A DNA stretch of 64,000 bases from positions 9,305,001 through 9,369,000 of the forward strand of contig NC_091102.1 of the NCBI RefSeq assembly GCF_024713975.1, given 5' to 3'. The notes under the pieces are model-generated. The model was not told the DNA's origin and did no database searches. It was given only the letters and a program-made list of their open reading frames with translations. Position numbers and translations under genes: made by a program. Shown here piece by piece: positions 28,920 to 41,781 of the stretch. How positions within the stretch are numbered: position 1 is the stretch's first letter; each line of letters opens with the position of its first letter. The stretch is from Paralichthys olivaceus. Taxonomy: Eukaryota > Chordata > Actinopteri > Pleuronectiformes > Paralichthyidae.

Positions 28920-28985
28920 GTGTTCATGAATGGGTGAATGTGTCTTGTACTATAAAGTGCTCTGAGTGGTCAATAAGACTGAAAA
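28920..28985 (+). repeat. Dispersed repeat tail
   Basis: GAATGGGTGAATGTGTCTTG followed by ATAAAGTGCTCTGAGTGGTC and AATAAGACTGAAAA is a known phrase at the 3' end of a dispersed teleost repeat. Only this short part is seen. Confidence 0.45.
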
Positions 28986-30717
28986 TATGTAAAAACTATC
29001 GGAACAAAACCAACATATCCCTTGTCTCATACTAAAAATGACTTCAGATTAAATGCAGCCTCATGGGAAAGAGGATGAATGTGACATTGTGCCAGTCCCT
29101 CAGCAGAGCCTATTGTTGTTCCAGCACAGCTGTTATGGTCTACTGTATGGAAACATTGCAGTTACATAATCTGTCTCTCCCACCCTCTCTCTCACAGGAG
29201 ATACAGCTGTCACCTCCGTGCAGCAGAACAAGGTTGTCTTTTTTTTCTTCTTTAATTAGATACATAGATATATATATTTTCAAACTTAGTGACAGCCTCT
29301 TGGTGCTGTGGTTCACACATTCGATGACGTCACAGACAAAGGCTTTTGTTAATTCAACACTCTACCTCAGTATGTACTCATCACAGTCTTGAATGATTTG
29401 TGATATACAAACATTTCACGCTTTTCTTCTGCTTTTGGTTTCATGAAGGAGAACAGCAAAAAGCCAGACAGAACACATAAGTTGATATGCAGCTTCACCC
29501 TGCAGCAAAAGCTGTAATGCTCCTTACGTATGTGTGCATACAAGACCTCAGGGCAGATTCCAAAAATCAGCCTCAACAGGCAGTACATCGTTCATCTCCG
29601 ATTTCAGCACAAGCAATGATCACTGACGCAGGGTTCTAATATTTTGTGTTTAGAGCCACTATTAATTTAAAGAAATTCCAAAACACTGCAGCACCCGCTT
29701 TAAATCTAACTGGACATCAATAAGTGGGACACAATGATTGAGACACAATGTTCCCCTCAAATCCAGCACCTGAGATTACTCAAGGTGAGGTTGTCATAAA
29801 TTCTTTTGAGAGTCTCTTTGGCTGAACCTGGTGCAGAAAAAGAAACTGAATAGGCCTGGTTGAATGTATAGTAAAGGATTGGCAGGAAGGTTAGTGCTTT
29901 TAAAAGAATTAAATAAAAATAAAGTGAATTTAGTTTTATCTTAGAATACAAACCATAAGTGTTTTAATGCAGTAAGTGTTAAATAGCCCTGAGTTATCCC
30001 ACAATGGGTGGAGGCAGGCTTTCATCACACCTGTGAGGTGTAATGTTCACCTGGGGCTGAACAGATGTCTGCACAACCAGCAAAGTGCTGTATATGTAAA
30101 AAATAATAATAAAGAGTTTTCCCTGAAGCTGATGGATAACAAACCCAGGATTGCAATCTAGATCTTAAGTGTACATGCAGTTTAAAGTGAACAATTTGAA
30201 ATGCATCATGTACTTAAAGCAAGACTGCTTTTGCCCTCAGAACATCATTTTAACAGGTGAAGAGTCACTTCAAGTGTTCCTGTATGATCCAGGATAGTTG
30301 ATTAAAGTAAAAGACTTCCAGTGTAAAAAATCACAAGGACACATGCATTAATTTACACTTTTTATTTTGCATATTTATACTTGTGCATTCCAGTAATCTT
30401 CTCTTTATAAAAAAAAGAACGCTTTGTGAGTGTTCACAGGTGGCCAGAGGACTAGAGGTGGTAAAGCGCAGGTCCTTCAGTTGTTTCAGAACACACCTTG
30501 ACTTTCAGCCACAGCAAAACTGATGACAAGGAACCCATGCCAACGCTGAGCCAATCTTCCTTATTGTACAGAGGGACATTTTAGGCAAGTGACAGGTTTG
30601 TGTGTTGTTGTGCTGCAATTTGTCGAAGCAGACTGCTGCATCTTAGAATGCATGTGGGAAAGGGTGAAAAAGAGGGGCAAGGCTTGTGGAATGTACAGCG
30701 TGCAGGAGGCCCGGCCT

Positions 30718-31017
<300 letters not shown>

Positions 31018-31647
31018 CTAAAAAAGAAGAATCCTAAAAAGATAGAACTTGTAATACAATGTTTAAGTGCAACTCAAACTACATTCATCCAAAAACCAGC
31101 CCCATCCGTCTCAAGAGGCCGATTAGAGAGGAGGGCGGGGGGAAGAGAAAAAGCTTTGTGTCACTCAGTTCGTGTGTGCAACAGCGTGAGGGACCACCGC
31201 CCTTTTGAGCAATGTGGACGATCGGACTGGCTTTAACTACCAAGCCCACCTCCTCTGACACAGCTGAACAATGAACCGGAGATTTCAGCTGCGAATGCGA
31301 TGAAAAAAAAGAAAAAAAACGCAGAGGCCAAATAGACCAGACACAGCAATCACGCGGCGTTTGTGTAGTTTCCACACACACACACACACAAAATGCAGCA
31401 ACGTGACGCCGAGCCCCCGCTCCGTCAACTCTGTGGCGTTTCTGCGTTTTAATAACGTCACACTTGAGGTATTTCTTTTCGTTCCAGATGTTTGGTTTTT
31501 ATGAGCGTCGGCACATCTGGTGCAGCAGAAAGCGTTTGATGCAACCAAAGTATGAAGGTTGGAAAACAACAAAAGTAGTATAACTCAGGTTAATATTAAC
31601 CAGTCTATAGATGTAGGATTAAAAAGGAGAAGCGGAAGTAGACTCAC

Positions 31648-31745
31648 CAGATTTTCTGACTGATGGCAGGAGTATGGATCAGGCGCAGGCAGAGTGATGT
31701 CTGCAGCCTCATGCGCACTTTATATACTGCGCACTATGCAAATGA
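31648..31745 (-). promoter_or_regulatory. tmsb4x: Thymosin core promoter and non-coding exon 1
   Basis: On the minus strand the order is the octamer ATTTGCAT (31736-31743), then TATATAAAG (31718-31726), then a short non-coding exon ending at the donor AATCTG/GTGAGTC (exon end 31648). The TATA box predicts a start near 31690-31695, giving a 5' exon of about 45 nt. The octamer is a POU-factor site 10 nt upstream of the TATA box. This is a strong, compact core promoter, as expected for a very highly expressed gene. Confidence 0.75.
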
Positions 31746-32927
31746 GACCCTGACGCCCCGCCCACCTCCTCCATACAATGCCTTTACACAGATATGTTGT
31801 TGTCGTTTCAGAAAAAGAGCAAAATAACTCTGCTTGTAAACAATGTGGCTTTGTTGATCACTGCGCATACATGTATGATTAATTATATATCGCGTTATTT
31901 CAGTGAGGCTAGTCTCTCCTCTTCGTGTAAGAGTTAGGCTGGTAACATGTCTGCAGGTGTTTGTTTGTCTCCAGATGTGTATTTGTGTTGCCTAACGAAC
32001 CAAACGTGGATTAATAAGTGGCGAATCAAGTGTAAAGTGAAGGATTAACTTGCAAAGTTCCCTATTAAAGCTGCGCCACTGGCGACACCATGTGGACAGA
32101 TGAAGTAATTACCAGGGGGGAGAACAAAATGGTGAAGGATTTGCTGGGGGTTGTATGTAGACTAAGGGCTGGGACGCTATGGCCAGACAATATATAAAGA
32201 TTCAAAAAAGAAAAATTAACTAAAAGGAGAAATTTCACATTATTGTTTTTTGAAGTTTTAAAGGACTACATATTGCTCCTGAGAAACACTTACTAATACC
32301 AACACATTTGACAAATCTGAGGTGACTCAATTATGTAATGTACATCCTCAGTGTGTTTACACATTGCATACACATTATATCCCTATAAAATTGACCTTTG
32401 TTATAACGTAAATGATAAAATATTGTGATAATTGTTAATATTGTTTTATTGACCAGCCTTAAGATTAACATGCATTTGTTCTAACATTAGAGATAGTTAA
32501 AGATGTGCTAAACTTCTCTTCATTCAGAAATAATTTACCATAAACATAAAACCAGTAGTAAACACTTGTTCCTTTTTATGCGGACTCTTAAGATATTTTC
32601 TATAACAGATAGAGATAACTGATTGAAATAACCACACTTACTAATTTGCACATTTTTAAATTGTATTAATTGATTGGTGGATTTAATTTATTCACATGCA
32701 TTCATATTTACACACAAGTTACAAGAGATTCAGTACCATTGCACACGTATAAACAAAACTCAATAGATCATGCATTTAGTTATCTTGTTTGAAGTCCCAG
32801 GCATAGTGATATAAGTTGTGGACGACCAAAATCAGTATTGCTGTAGAGCAGTGGTTTCTAAAGAAGGTATTTGTTCACATCTTGAATTTATAAAATGTTC
32901 CCAGACAGTCATGAGGTTTATCCTGCT
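31746..32927. other. Spacer between thymosin promoter and TLR8 3' end
   Basis: No coding exon found. TTTATT at 32687-32692 (AATAAA on the minus strand) is a candidate TLR8 poly(A) signal, about 240 bp past the stop. GCAGTGGTTTCTAAAG near 32849-32864 resembles a hAT terminal repeat, but no partner end was found. Confidence 0.5.
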
Positions 32928-35900
32928 TCATCTGCTGGTTAGGTACTTTGAATAAGTCTTGTTGTACATAACTTGATTGTCCACCCTGACGACATTCCTC
33001 AGGTTTACCCAGAACCAGGGCTCCGCGGCCGCTGTTCTCGGCCACTCCACAACACTTTTCCCGCACAGCCTCCTCCTGAGGCGCAGGAACTGTGAGTGCT
33101 GCAGGACAGGCTCAAGCATCAGCAGCACAATCACGTCCACATTTTCATCCAGTAGTCGTTGGTGGGCCAGATACATCGCAAGCTTGAAAATCCCGGTCTT
33201 AACGTAGCCCTCCGTTAAGACAAACAGGGTCTTGCGACTGTATCGGATGCTGTGGGTGAGGTTGTCCAGCACCGGGACTCCTGGGACCCAGTCCCTCTCC
33301 TCCAGACACAGAGGGAGATGCTTCTCTCCTTCCTCTTCCAGTTTCACCCGCAGATTGCTCATTACCCACTCAGAGACATGTGGATCTCTGTTGTCATAAG
33401 TCACAAAGACATCATAAAAGCTGTCTGATGAATTCAAGGAACTGTACCCCTTCAGCTTAGCTTTCATATAGTGTATCACATAGGAGGCATCCCAGTAAAA
33501 TAAGTGAGCAGTAGTTGCCACAAACATAAAAGCAATAATGAAGGAGGTAGTGAGGATGTACATCCGTAATGCCTTACTGTCATCTACACACGGTTTTATA
33601 TCAAAGTATATCAGTATGTGATCCTTCTGGTTTGCTGGCGTGTCACATTTCACTTCAGTGGTCAGTCTTGGGATTTTTACTTTACTGGCTTCAATCCACA
33701 GAATGAAATCGATAGAGTCACAGGTACATTGGAACGGATTATTCTGCAAGTGCAAAATCTTAATCTGATTTTCAGGTCTGGACTGGAAGGTAGATTGATT
33801 GATGGTGGTGAGTTTGTTGTAGCTAAGACTGAGAATGCTAAGGCTCTTCGGACCCTTTATGAATCCATCGTCCAGGTGGAAAATTTTGTTATGGCTCAAG
33901 TCAAGGAAAGTCAAAGTCTGAGTGAAGCTCAAGTTTATACCCGTCACGTCAGATAAAGAATTGAAGCTCAGGTCTAAGACTTGAAGTTGATGGAAATATG
34001 ACATTGCGTCCCATTTAAAACCAGTGAGTAAGTTATGGCTTATGCATAGTTTGGTGAGGTTACGGGGAAAATATTGATATACATCATCTGGAATTTTTTT
34101 AATTTGGTTTTCGGATATATCTAAATATGTCAAATTAGTGAGTTGAGTAAAAAGCTGCTTGTATGTGACATCCTTTTCTTTCCAAAGAGTTCCAAGAAAG
34201 TTATTTGTAAACTGAAGTTCTGACAAAGATTGGCTGTACAGTTGTTTTGTTGATGATGTGGAAATGGCATTGTGACTCATATTCAGCACTCTCAGAACAG
34301 GCAGGTTTTTTATGAAATTTAAATTGTGCGTTATCCCATATGACTGAAAGTAATGTGGGTTGTAACTGAGGTCGAGTACTTGAAGTTTCTTCAGTTCTTT
34401 GAAGGCATTGTCATAGGCCAGGTCAATCTTGTTAAATGATAGGTCCAGGTATGTCAGATTAGGTAGCGAGGAGAACTCTGTGCCATTAAGTGCTGCAGAA
34501 AATCCATTTCCTGAGAGGTTAAGACATGCAATATTTTCATAGCCCTCAAATTGCTTTGGAGAAATGAAAAAGATATTATTTGAGCTGAGGATTAAAATTC
34601 GGCCTGATTCATAGCACTCTTTCTTGACAAAGGTGTGTGATTCCTCTAAATCAGAGTCTTTATGGGATTTTATGTTCGGTGAAATGGAAAAGTCTGACCT
34701 CTGATTGTATTTGTCACTCAGATATGGGGGACTTTTATCCGGAATGGGATACAGTCTGTTATCTGCGAGGTATATTAATTTCACGTGCGACAGTCTGCGG
34801 AATACATTAGAATCAGAGTGAATAATGAAGTTAGTCCCTAAATTCAGTGCAGACAGATTTTTGAGTTCGTACAGAGGACTGAGCGTGTCTGGTCCAATAT
34901 TCTGAAAGACTAAAGCCTCCATATGCAAAGTTCTAAGTGATTTGAGATAAGCAAAATCCTTTGAAAGATGTATGGTTGTAGGGTATAACATGAGAGCAAA
35001 GTTGAAGGACAGATCGATTTTTTCTAAATTGGGAAGGTAACTTAGAAATGTTGCATTCCCAGTAATTGCTTTTTGCAAGAAGTTAAATGACAGGAACAAA
35101 TTTTTCAGTTTGTTCAGGTTCTTAAACCAGTTGGGATTCAGGAACTGCAGCGAGTTTCCTCCCAGGTGCAGTGTCTCAAGCTCTGTCAGAGTGTGAAATG
35201 CGTAAGGATGGATGCCAAGAGAAAGATTTTGGCAAGCGACACATGGATATGGTGCATTTTGACATCTTGGACAGTTCCCTTGAATTTTTAGAGATTTTAA
35301 ATTATGCAGCCCAATGAAATCGTTGTCAGATATGTATTGTATTTTGTTTGAACTCAGCTCTAATTCCATTAATGACAGAGGCAATCCATGGGGAACGTGG
35401 GTTAAATTATTAAATGACAAACCCAGAGACTGCAGCTTGGTCATAACTGCAAAGGTGTTGTTCATAATGGTAAAATTTCTTCGACAAGGATTCCAGGAGT
35501 AGCAGTTTTTGGTGAGCCACAGTTTTGTCACGTTTGTTAAGCCTGATAGATTCATGTTGTCCAACTGAAGCTTGTTATTGTTCAGCTCAAGGATTTCTAT
35601 ACTGGGAGGGAGATTGCTGGGAATTTTCTTCAGAGCGTTTCCAGTCAGCCCCAGATGGTTCAGTTTGGTGAGATTTTTGAAGATATTTTCACTGATGAGC
35701 AGACCTCTGTTCTTGTTCGCCCAGTTCAGACTGAGTGAGGTCAGATTCAGCAGATTAGAAAACGCTTGACTTGAAATGTTTGCAATGACATTTTCGGACA
35801 AGTTGAGCTCAGTGACGTTCCTAGTTATTCCGTAAGGCACTTTATGCAGATGACGCCCCCTGCAGTCAAACTTGACCACTGACTCATTATTGGCTGTGAC

Positions 35901-37559
35901 GTTACACGGGAACTTTGGCGACATCCACAAAGGTTTAGCAGCAGGCTGGACCTCATAATGGAAACACACCCAGAGCAGCAGGGGCATCCAACATGTGGCA
36001 GTCTGCAGACAAACAACAGCATTTTTAAGATGAGGATAGGTCTATGTATTTCTTTTTTTCTTTACATATTACTTTTTCTTGTTAAACAGTTTCCTATGCT
36101 GTAATCGTCCGTCTGGTTCGGACTTGGCTTTAAAAGTTGTCTTACTATAGTGCTTCCAATGCAAATGATTTGGAAAAATCCACAGTCCTCATTGTTTGGG
36201 AAAATTTAGACGGGCCAATAAAACAATATTAATAATTTTTACAATTCCAATAACACTGTTTGTCCATATCAAAATAATGCTTATGCATTGTGAAAACACA
36301 GTGAAGAGGTATAACATATAATTGATCCATCTCAGATTTATCAAATATGTTGCTGTTTATCAAGTGTTTGCAGAAGAAGAGTTTAAAACCACTGCCTTCA
36401 CTCAGGAGCAAAAAACTATTGTGACATTTGTTGTGATAATTATTCATATCGACTGGTGTTAAAATGTTTATCTTGATATAAATTTTGCCCTCTTTTCTAG
36501 CCCAGGGAAAATGCTGTCCAAAGATACTAATGGTGCTTTTGCAGTCTTATTTGAATATCTGTATATTTGTATGGATTTTGTCCAGTCTGAACAGTATGCA
36601 TAGGAGAATCCATTCAGAATACCACTTCCTAACCAGCAGGTGGCAGCCGTTTTCAAATGAAACCGCTCAACTGGAGGATCTGCTCTTGGCATTTTGTCAG
36701 AATTATATTTTACATCGACCTCTGACAGGGAGACTAAGTTCATGTTTGCTGAACAATGGCCTTTGTGTTGAGAGACCTCATCATACAGTCTGTGAACTTA
36801 CTCAATATTGTCAAACACAATAAGATTTATCTACAAATATTAGCCAACATAATATGTGACAACAAACACTGAGTTTACTGAGCTCATGAATTTTATCCTT
36901 TTTATTTGTAAGTAAATTATTTGGAAATATTTTCCTACAGAAGATACGGGTTTCCCCTTTATTTCCCCAGAAGTGGCTGTAATGCTGGTAAAACTATTTT
37001 ATTTAAAACGCTTGACACACAAATATAATTTAGTATATTCTGAATATTTTCTCAACCATTAAAGACAGTTTCCTCAAGATTTCAGCTTGATACATTTGGT
37101 ATCTATCTAAACTTCGGGATCTACACTAGAATTTGAAAGGAAATAATGTGCCTTTGTACAAATTTTGACTGGACAACATGGTTTTTAAACACTAGTCTAC
37201 AAGAGTAGCATAGAGAGGTTAACAGTTTCTGTCTGAAGATCCAGAATAAACATGATATGCTATATTTTTTCTTCCCACAGAATTTTTAGGAAACTTTGAT
37301 TTGATTTATTTATTTACTGTACAACACTCATTTATCAAACACTCCCCAAAAAAGAAAGAAGAGATCTAAAGATCTCAGCACACAATCCTAGAATCACAAA
37401 ATCATAAAAGATAATGCCAGAGAAACATTTATTTTAAAGTACATGCCTGATAACAAGTAACTCTGTTACAGCAGCTGATTATCAATCATATTAATAAATA
37501 AGTCTCACAGAGCAATACTTCAAAAGTACAGAGAAGCTTGTATTAATAAAACTCACCAT
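32928..37559 (-). CDS. tlr8: Toll-like receptor 8
   Basis: TLR8 is an endosomal sensor of RNA breakdown products that signals through MyD88. The main exon 32928-36002 starts with TCWMPLLLWVCF preceded by a good acceptor (GTCTGCAG) and has no exon-initial ATG. A donor at 37556 (GCGATG/GTGAGT) supplies the ATG as the last three bases of the first coding exon (37557-37559), giving 1025 residues in frame. Order: signal peptide, N-terminal cap, leucine-rich repeats, an undefined Z-loop around KSPPYLSDKYNQRSDF, the C-terminal cap CTCDSIDF, a transmembrane segment at about 815-838 and a TIR domain at about 863-1025 with box 1 FYDVFVTYD and box 2 ERDWVPG. LEPVLQHSQFLRLRRRLC matches the TLR8 end rather than TLR7. 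It lies 0.4 kb downstream of TLR7. The start is inferred; the internal Met (MPLLLW) is the alternative. Confidence 0.94.
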
Positions 37560-37967
37560 CGCGCATGTATGGTATTGATCCTTCACGATCCTCAAACAAC
37601 AACCATGAAACAGGAGTCTTTGCAATCTTTCAGGTAGAATTCAAAATGAACCAACTGAAAAAACTATGCCTGTCATGTGCATCGTAAAGTCACTGCAGAG
37701 TAAAATAGCCCATTTAATCTCAGTTTTCTTCATTTTTGATATACAATAGATACAACAAAAAGAAAAAAACCTGTTGCTAACGTCAAACAAAAGCAACAAA
37801 AAGAAAGACCCCTAGACAGAAGTAACATGTGAAATGGGGAAGTGCATCTGTTTCAATTCCCTGTTTCATGATCTGCTGATTTTCATTGGTGGGATTTTCA
37901 TATGTTGTAATTCATACACAGAAAGTACACATATAAATTATTGAAGAATTACAGTGCATTTTGGTAT
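37560..37967 (-). promoter_or_regulatory. tlr8: TLR8 proximal promoter with IRF/NF-kB-like motifs
   Basis: Only 408 bp separate the TLR8 start codon from the TLR7 stop codon. On the minus strand, 37846-37868 reads GAAACAGGGAATTGAAAC, two GAAAC half-sites around a GGGAATT core that resembles part of an NF-kB site. A second IRF-like GAAGAAAACTGA lies near 37722-37733. There is no clear TATA box. Function is inferred from motif identity only. Confidence 0.45.
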
Positions 37968-40900
37968 TTACAGTGTCTCTTTGAAGAGGTTGTTGTATTG
38001 TTTGTGACTTTCAGTTGCTAAAACACTTCTCAGGCTAAACCAGAAGTACGGTTGGGCCTGAGGGTTGGTTGGCCACTCCAGCACAGAGCTCTTGAACAGT
38101 CTCTTCCGCAGCCTCAGGTACTTTGAATTGCAGGGTACTTTCTGAAGGAAGATCAGTACGATGACGTCATCTTTTTCATCCATCAGCCTTTGGTGGGCCA
38201 TGTAGAAAGCTGTCTTGAAGTTGCCGCTTTTGATGTATTTGTTAGTGAGAATGAACACGGTCCTTTTGCTCCTCTGGATGCTCTGAGAGAGGTTGTCGAT
38301 CAGGGGGCATCCTGGCAGCCAGTCCCGCTCCTCCAAACACAGTGAAAGGCAATGGTCTCCGCGGTCCTCCAGATGGACGCACATTTCCGTCATCACCCAT
38401 TCTGACACGGCAGGATCCTCCTTATCATACATGATGAAGGCATCATAGACAGTGCTCTGGGAGTACAGGCGGCCATAGCCTTTGACCTTGGCCCTGCAAA
38501 AATGGTAAATGTACCAGACGTCCCACAGGAAAAGATGGCTAGCAATGGACAGGGTGAGGATGCTGAGGATGAGTGAAGTCATGAGAGTGTAGAGAATGAT
38601 CGACAAGTAGTTGTGCTGGCAGGCCAGCAGGTCCACTGAGATTACTGCTTTACCACTTTGCGATCCTGGTGCGGCACAGGTCACATCTGTGGCAAGTCTA
38701 GGGATGGTTACTGTGGTCCTATTGAGCCATGTTACAAACCAAGAGGCATTGCAAGTGCATAAGAATCTATTGTCATGCAGAAGCAGCATGTCCATCTCAT
38801 TAACAACATCATCCGGAAAGCTCGACATTTCAATGTGTTGTATGTGATTAGAACTGAGATCCAGATATTTCAAGTTTGAAGCATCTTTAAGGAAATCTGG
38901 CACCAGTTTAAAAATTTGGTTTTTATGTAAAATTAGTTTCTTGAGATATTTGGTGCAGTTAGACAGTGCTGGAACATGATCTAAATGGTTTCCACTAAGA
39001 TCTAAGACTTGCAAAGAATGTAGAAGTTGCAGTTTCTCCCAGGCAAAGGATTTTAATTTGTTGTTTTTGATATAGAGCTCCGAAAGCTTGTCTGGTAGAC
39101 TGCTGTAAACTTGGACTGGAATGAAATTGAGGTTGTTACTAGATATGTCAAGGACATTCAGGTTGAGTAATTTCTTGAAATAATTTAAGTACCTGGTGTC
39201 CCCGTCCCTCCACAACATATCTAACCGGTTATCTCTGAACTCTAACCTCTCAAGAGACTCGCTCTCCAGCTCTGTGTTTGTAGAAGTAGAGATCTTATTG
39301 TGATTCATCAGCAATATTTTGAGATTCTTTAAGTTTTTAGTGAAATTAAGCATGTGAGTCAAGCCCTCAGATTCAAAATAATGGTTGTTGCTACTTATAT
39401 CCAGGACAACCAGACTTTTTAGCTCTTGGAATGCAGTGGAGTAGAGCAGGTCAAGGCGATTCAGTGAGAAGTCAAGATATTGTAAATTAGTCAGATGGGT
39501 GAATTCAGAGCCATTCAGACTTTGGCTCATTGCATTTCCAGACAGATTGAGACACCTCAGCTCTCCGAGGTTTAAAAATCTTGAATGCAAGAAGAAAATG
39601 TTGTTTCTACTCACATCCAGGGTTTTGCCAAACTGACTACATTCTCTTTTGACAAAGTATGCAACAACTCCTACTTCTTTGTCTTTATGTTTGCAGCTGC
39701 GAGCATATTCATCATATCTGAAGTAATGAATCTCTCTCACTTCATTACTCTGATACTGAGCGGCAGCTGACATTGGAGACCAGTGCAAGGGCTCTCCTCC
39801 AGCGAAGCCAACAGGATCTTGGCCATCAGAGGGGGAAGATATTTTGTTGTCAGACAAGTTGATTATTTTAAAGCTTTTTAATTCCATCAGAATGCTGAAG
39901 TTTGTCATTTTAATGAAGTTTGTTCCAAAATCTACAACCTCCAGGTTTGCCAGATCTTTTAAAGGAGCAATACTGTCTGCCTTTAGCTGTTGAAACACAA
40001 AACCCTTTAGTCTGAGAATCTTGAGGGATTTGAGGGAGGAGAAACTGCCAGTCAGTCTCAGTGTCTGAGGATAGTGCTGAAGCTCATAGTTAAACGAAAG
40101 GTCCAGTTCTTCCAGATTTCCCAGGAATTTTGGGAAACAAGAGTGTCCTATCTCTCTTGCTAAAAAGTTTGACGAGAGGTCAAGCACTCTCAGTCCTGTT
40201 GTGGTGGCAAACCACTCAGATGGCACATGGGTCAGGGAGTTGCTGTGCAAGCGGAGCGTCTTAAGTTTTGTCAACATTTGAAATGCAGTTTTGCTGATTT
40301 GTAGCGGGGAATTATTTGGGCACGGTTGACAAGGGAAGGGGGCATTGTAACATCGAGGACAGTTACCACTGATATCTAGAATCTCAAGGTTTGTTAAGTT
40401 TTTAAAATCCTCATGAGTGACTTTTTGAATATTATTGTTGTAGAGATACAACTCTTTCAGACTTGTGGGTAGATCATAAGGAATATCAGATAAATTATTT
40501 GATTTCAGGGATAACAATGTTAAATTGTGAAGCTCGGAAAACGAACCGTTCTCTATATTGTATGACACATTACAGGGGTTACGAAAATAGCAGTTCTGAC
40601 CAAGAAAAAGCATCTGAACGTTCCTGAGCTCAGAGAAGTTTGCTTTGGAAATATAATAAATGTGATTCACTTCCAAACTCAACAGGATCAGATTTGGCGG
40701 CAGACCTTTGGGTATACTGGAGAGCTGATTGCCATCTAGATACAACGCACGCAGGCTCCTCATACTAGTGAAGGTGTCTTCCTTTATCGTCAAACTCTCG
40801 GTACACACTCTGTCTTTGGGGCCAATTTTGATGGGCACACAGTTGCACCTCATGTCAATCTCAGTCAAGTTCACCAGACCATGGAAGGAGGAGGAGTTTA

Positions 40901-41354
40901 AGTTTGGAATGTGGTTGATGGTAAGCGTCAGGTTGGTGGTGTCCCTGGGAATGCCCGGGGGGATTTCTTTGAGGCCCCTCTCGGTGCAGTCCACTTTCAC
41001 CATGCTGCCATTGTTGGCCTCGTCAACATCACATGGCAGCGTTTTCGGGTAAGAGACGCTGGCTGTTGATGCACAGAGACAACACCACAGGGGCAGCAGT
41101 GCCAAACACATCTGTGCAAAAACAGAGGTAGTTCTCTGAGAAATGTGTGCAGGTGGACAGTTACACACTCCGATTTCACATACCAAGCATTCAGCAGGAC
41201 ATTCAGTATTCAGTAATGAAAGTGACAGCAAGGAATGAACATCATATTTTACTTCATTATACAACCAGGAATTAGTATTCATCTTCTACTTCTTCTAGTT
41301 TCTAAGATGCATATATATAAACAAAGATAAAACACTCACCAGGCTGAAGAGCAT
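37968..41354 (-). CDS. tlr7: Toll-like receptor 7
   Basis: TLR7 is an endosomal sensor of guanosine and single-stranded RNA, working through MyD88. The main exon is 37968-41111, preceded by the acceptor TTTTTGCACAG; a five-codon first exon (41340-41354, Met-Leu-Phe-Ser-Leu) ends at the donor CCTG/GTGAGTG. Joined, this gives 1052 residues, near human TLR7 (1049), beginning MLFSLMCLALLPLWCCLCAS, a clear signal peptide. The open frame running upstream of the acceptor to 41282 is intronic. Leucine-rich repeats follow, with the Cys-rich insertion CPRCYNAPFPCQPC, a Z-loop near residues 450-500, C-terminal cap CTCNASWF, a transmembrane segment at about 840-868 and a TIR at about 893-1052 (box 1 VYDAFIMYD, box 2 ERDWLPG). 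Many N-x-S/T sites fit an endosomal glycoprotein. It is in tandem with TLR8. Confidence 0.96.
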
Positions 41355-41743
41355 TGTTCATGTGAGGGATTAAAAAGAGATATCCTGCTTTGAGTCCAAG
41401 TTCGGCACTGAAAGAAGTGTAACATTGATGAGCTGTTGGTTGTGATGAAAGTAGCAGGTGGCTGGGTTCAACCAATGCGAATATAATTAGGCAGCATCAC
41501 TTCCCCATTGTCACAAACCACACACATCCAAATCTTCCATATTTCACTCTGAATGTTTGATAACGGTTGACTGATCACTGATTTTTCAATAGGACATGAG
41601 TGCTTTTACATGTCCATGAAGATGTTTCCTTAGTAATAGGAGGGTAGAGACGTCTCTCGCTCTTATGGTGCTTTATAATAGCTGCACAACTGGGGGAGTT
41701 GTAGGATACTCAGTGGGGGGTCGACATCCCCAGTGGAAAGAGT

Positions 41744-41781
41744 TGTTTCATTTCTCTCAAGCCTGCAGGGGAAAGAGAAAC
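41744..41781. promoter_or_regulatory. tlr7: Paired interferon-response-type sites upstream of TLR7
   Basis: GAAAGAGAAAC at 41771-41781 fits the ISRE consensus GAAANNGAAAC exactly on the plus strand. About 20 bp away, the minus strand of 41744-41760 reads GAGAGAAATGAAAC, which contains the IRF core AANNGAAA. They lie 390-430 bp upstream of the TLR7 start codon. An interferon-inducible TLR7 would be expected to carry such sites; use in this species is inferred. Confidence 0.55.

Noticed and set aside
37968-38847. Plus-strand frames within TLR7 and TLR8 (for example 38611-38847, 33618-33956, 40729-41052)
   Set aside because: They are antisense shadows of clearly conserved receptor coding sequence.
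41112-41282. TLR7 start at the ATG opening the long frame at 41282
   Set aside because: The stretch lies upstream of a strong acceptor (TTTTTGCACAG) and does not encode a signal peptide, whereas the spliced five-codon exon gives one and the usual length.
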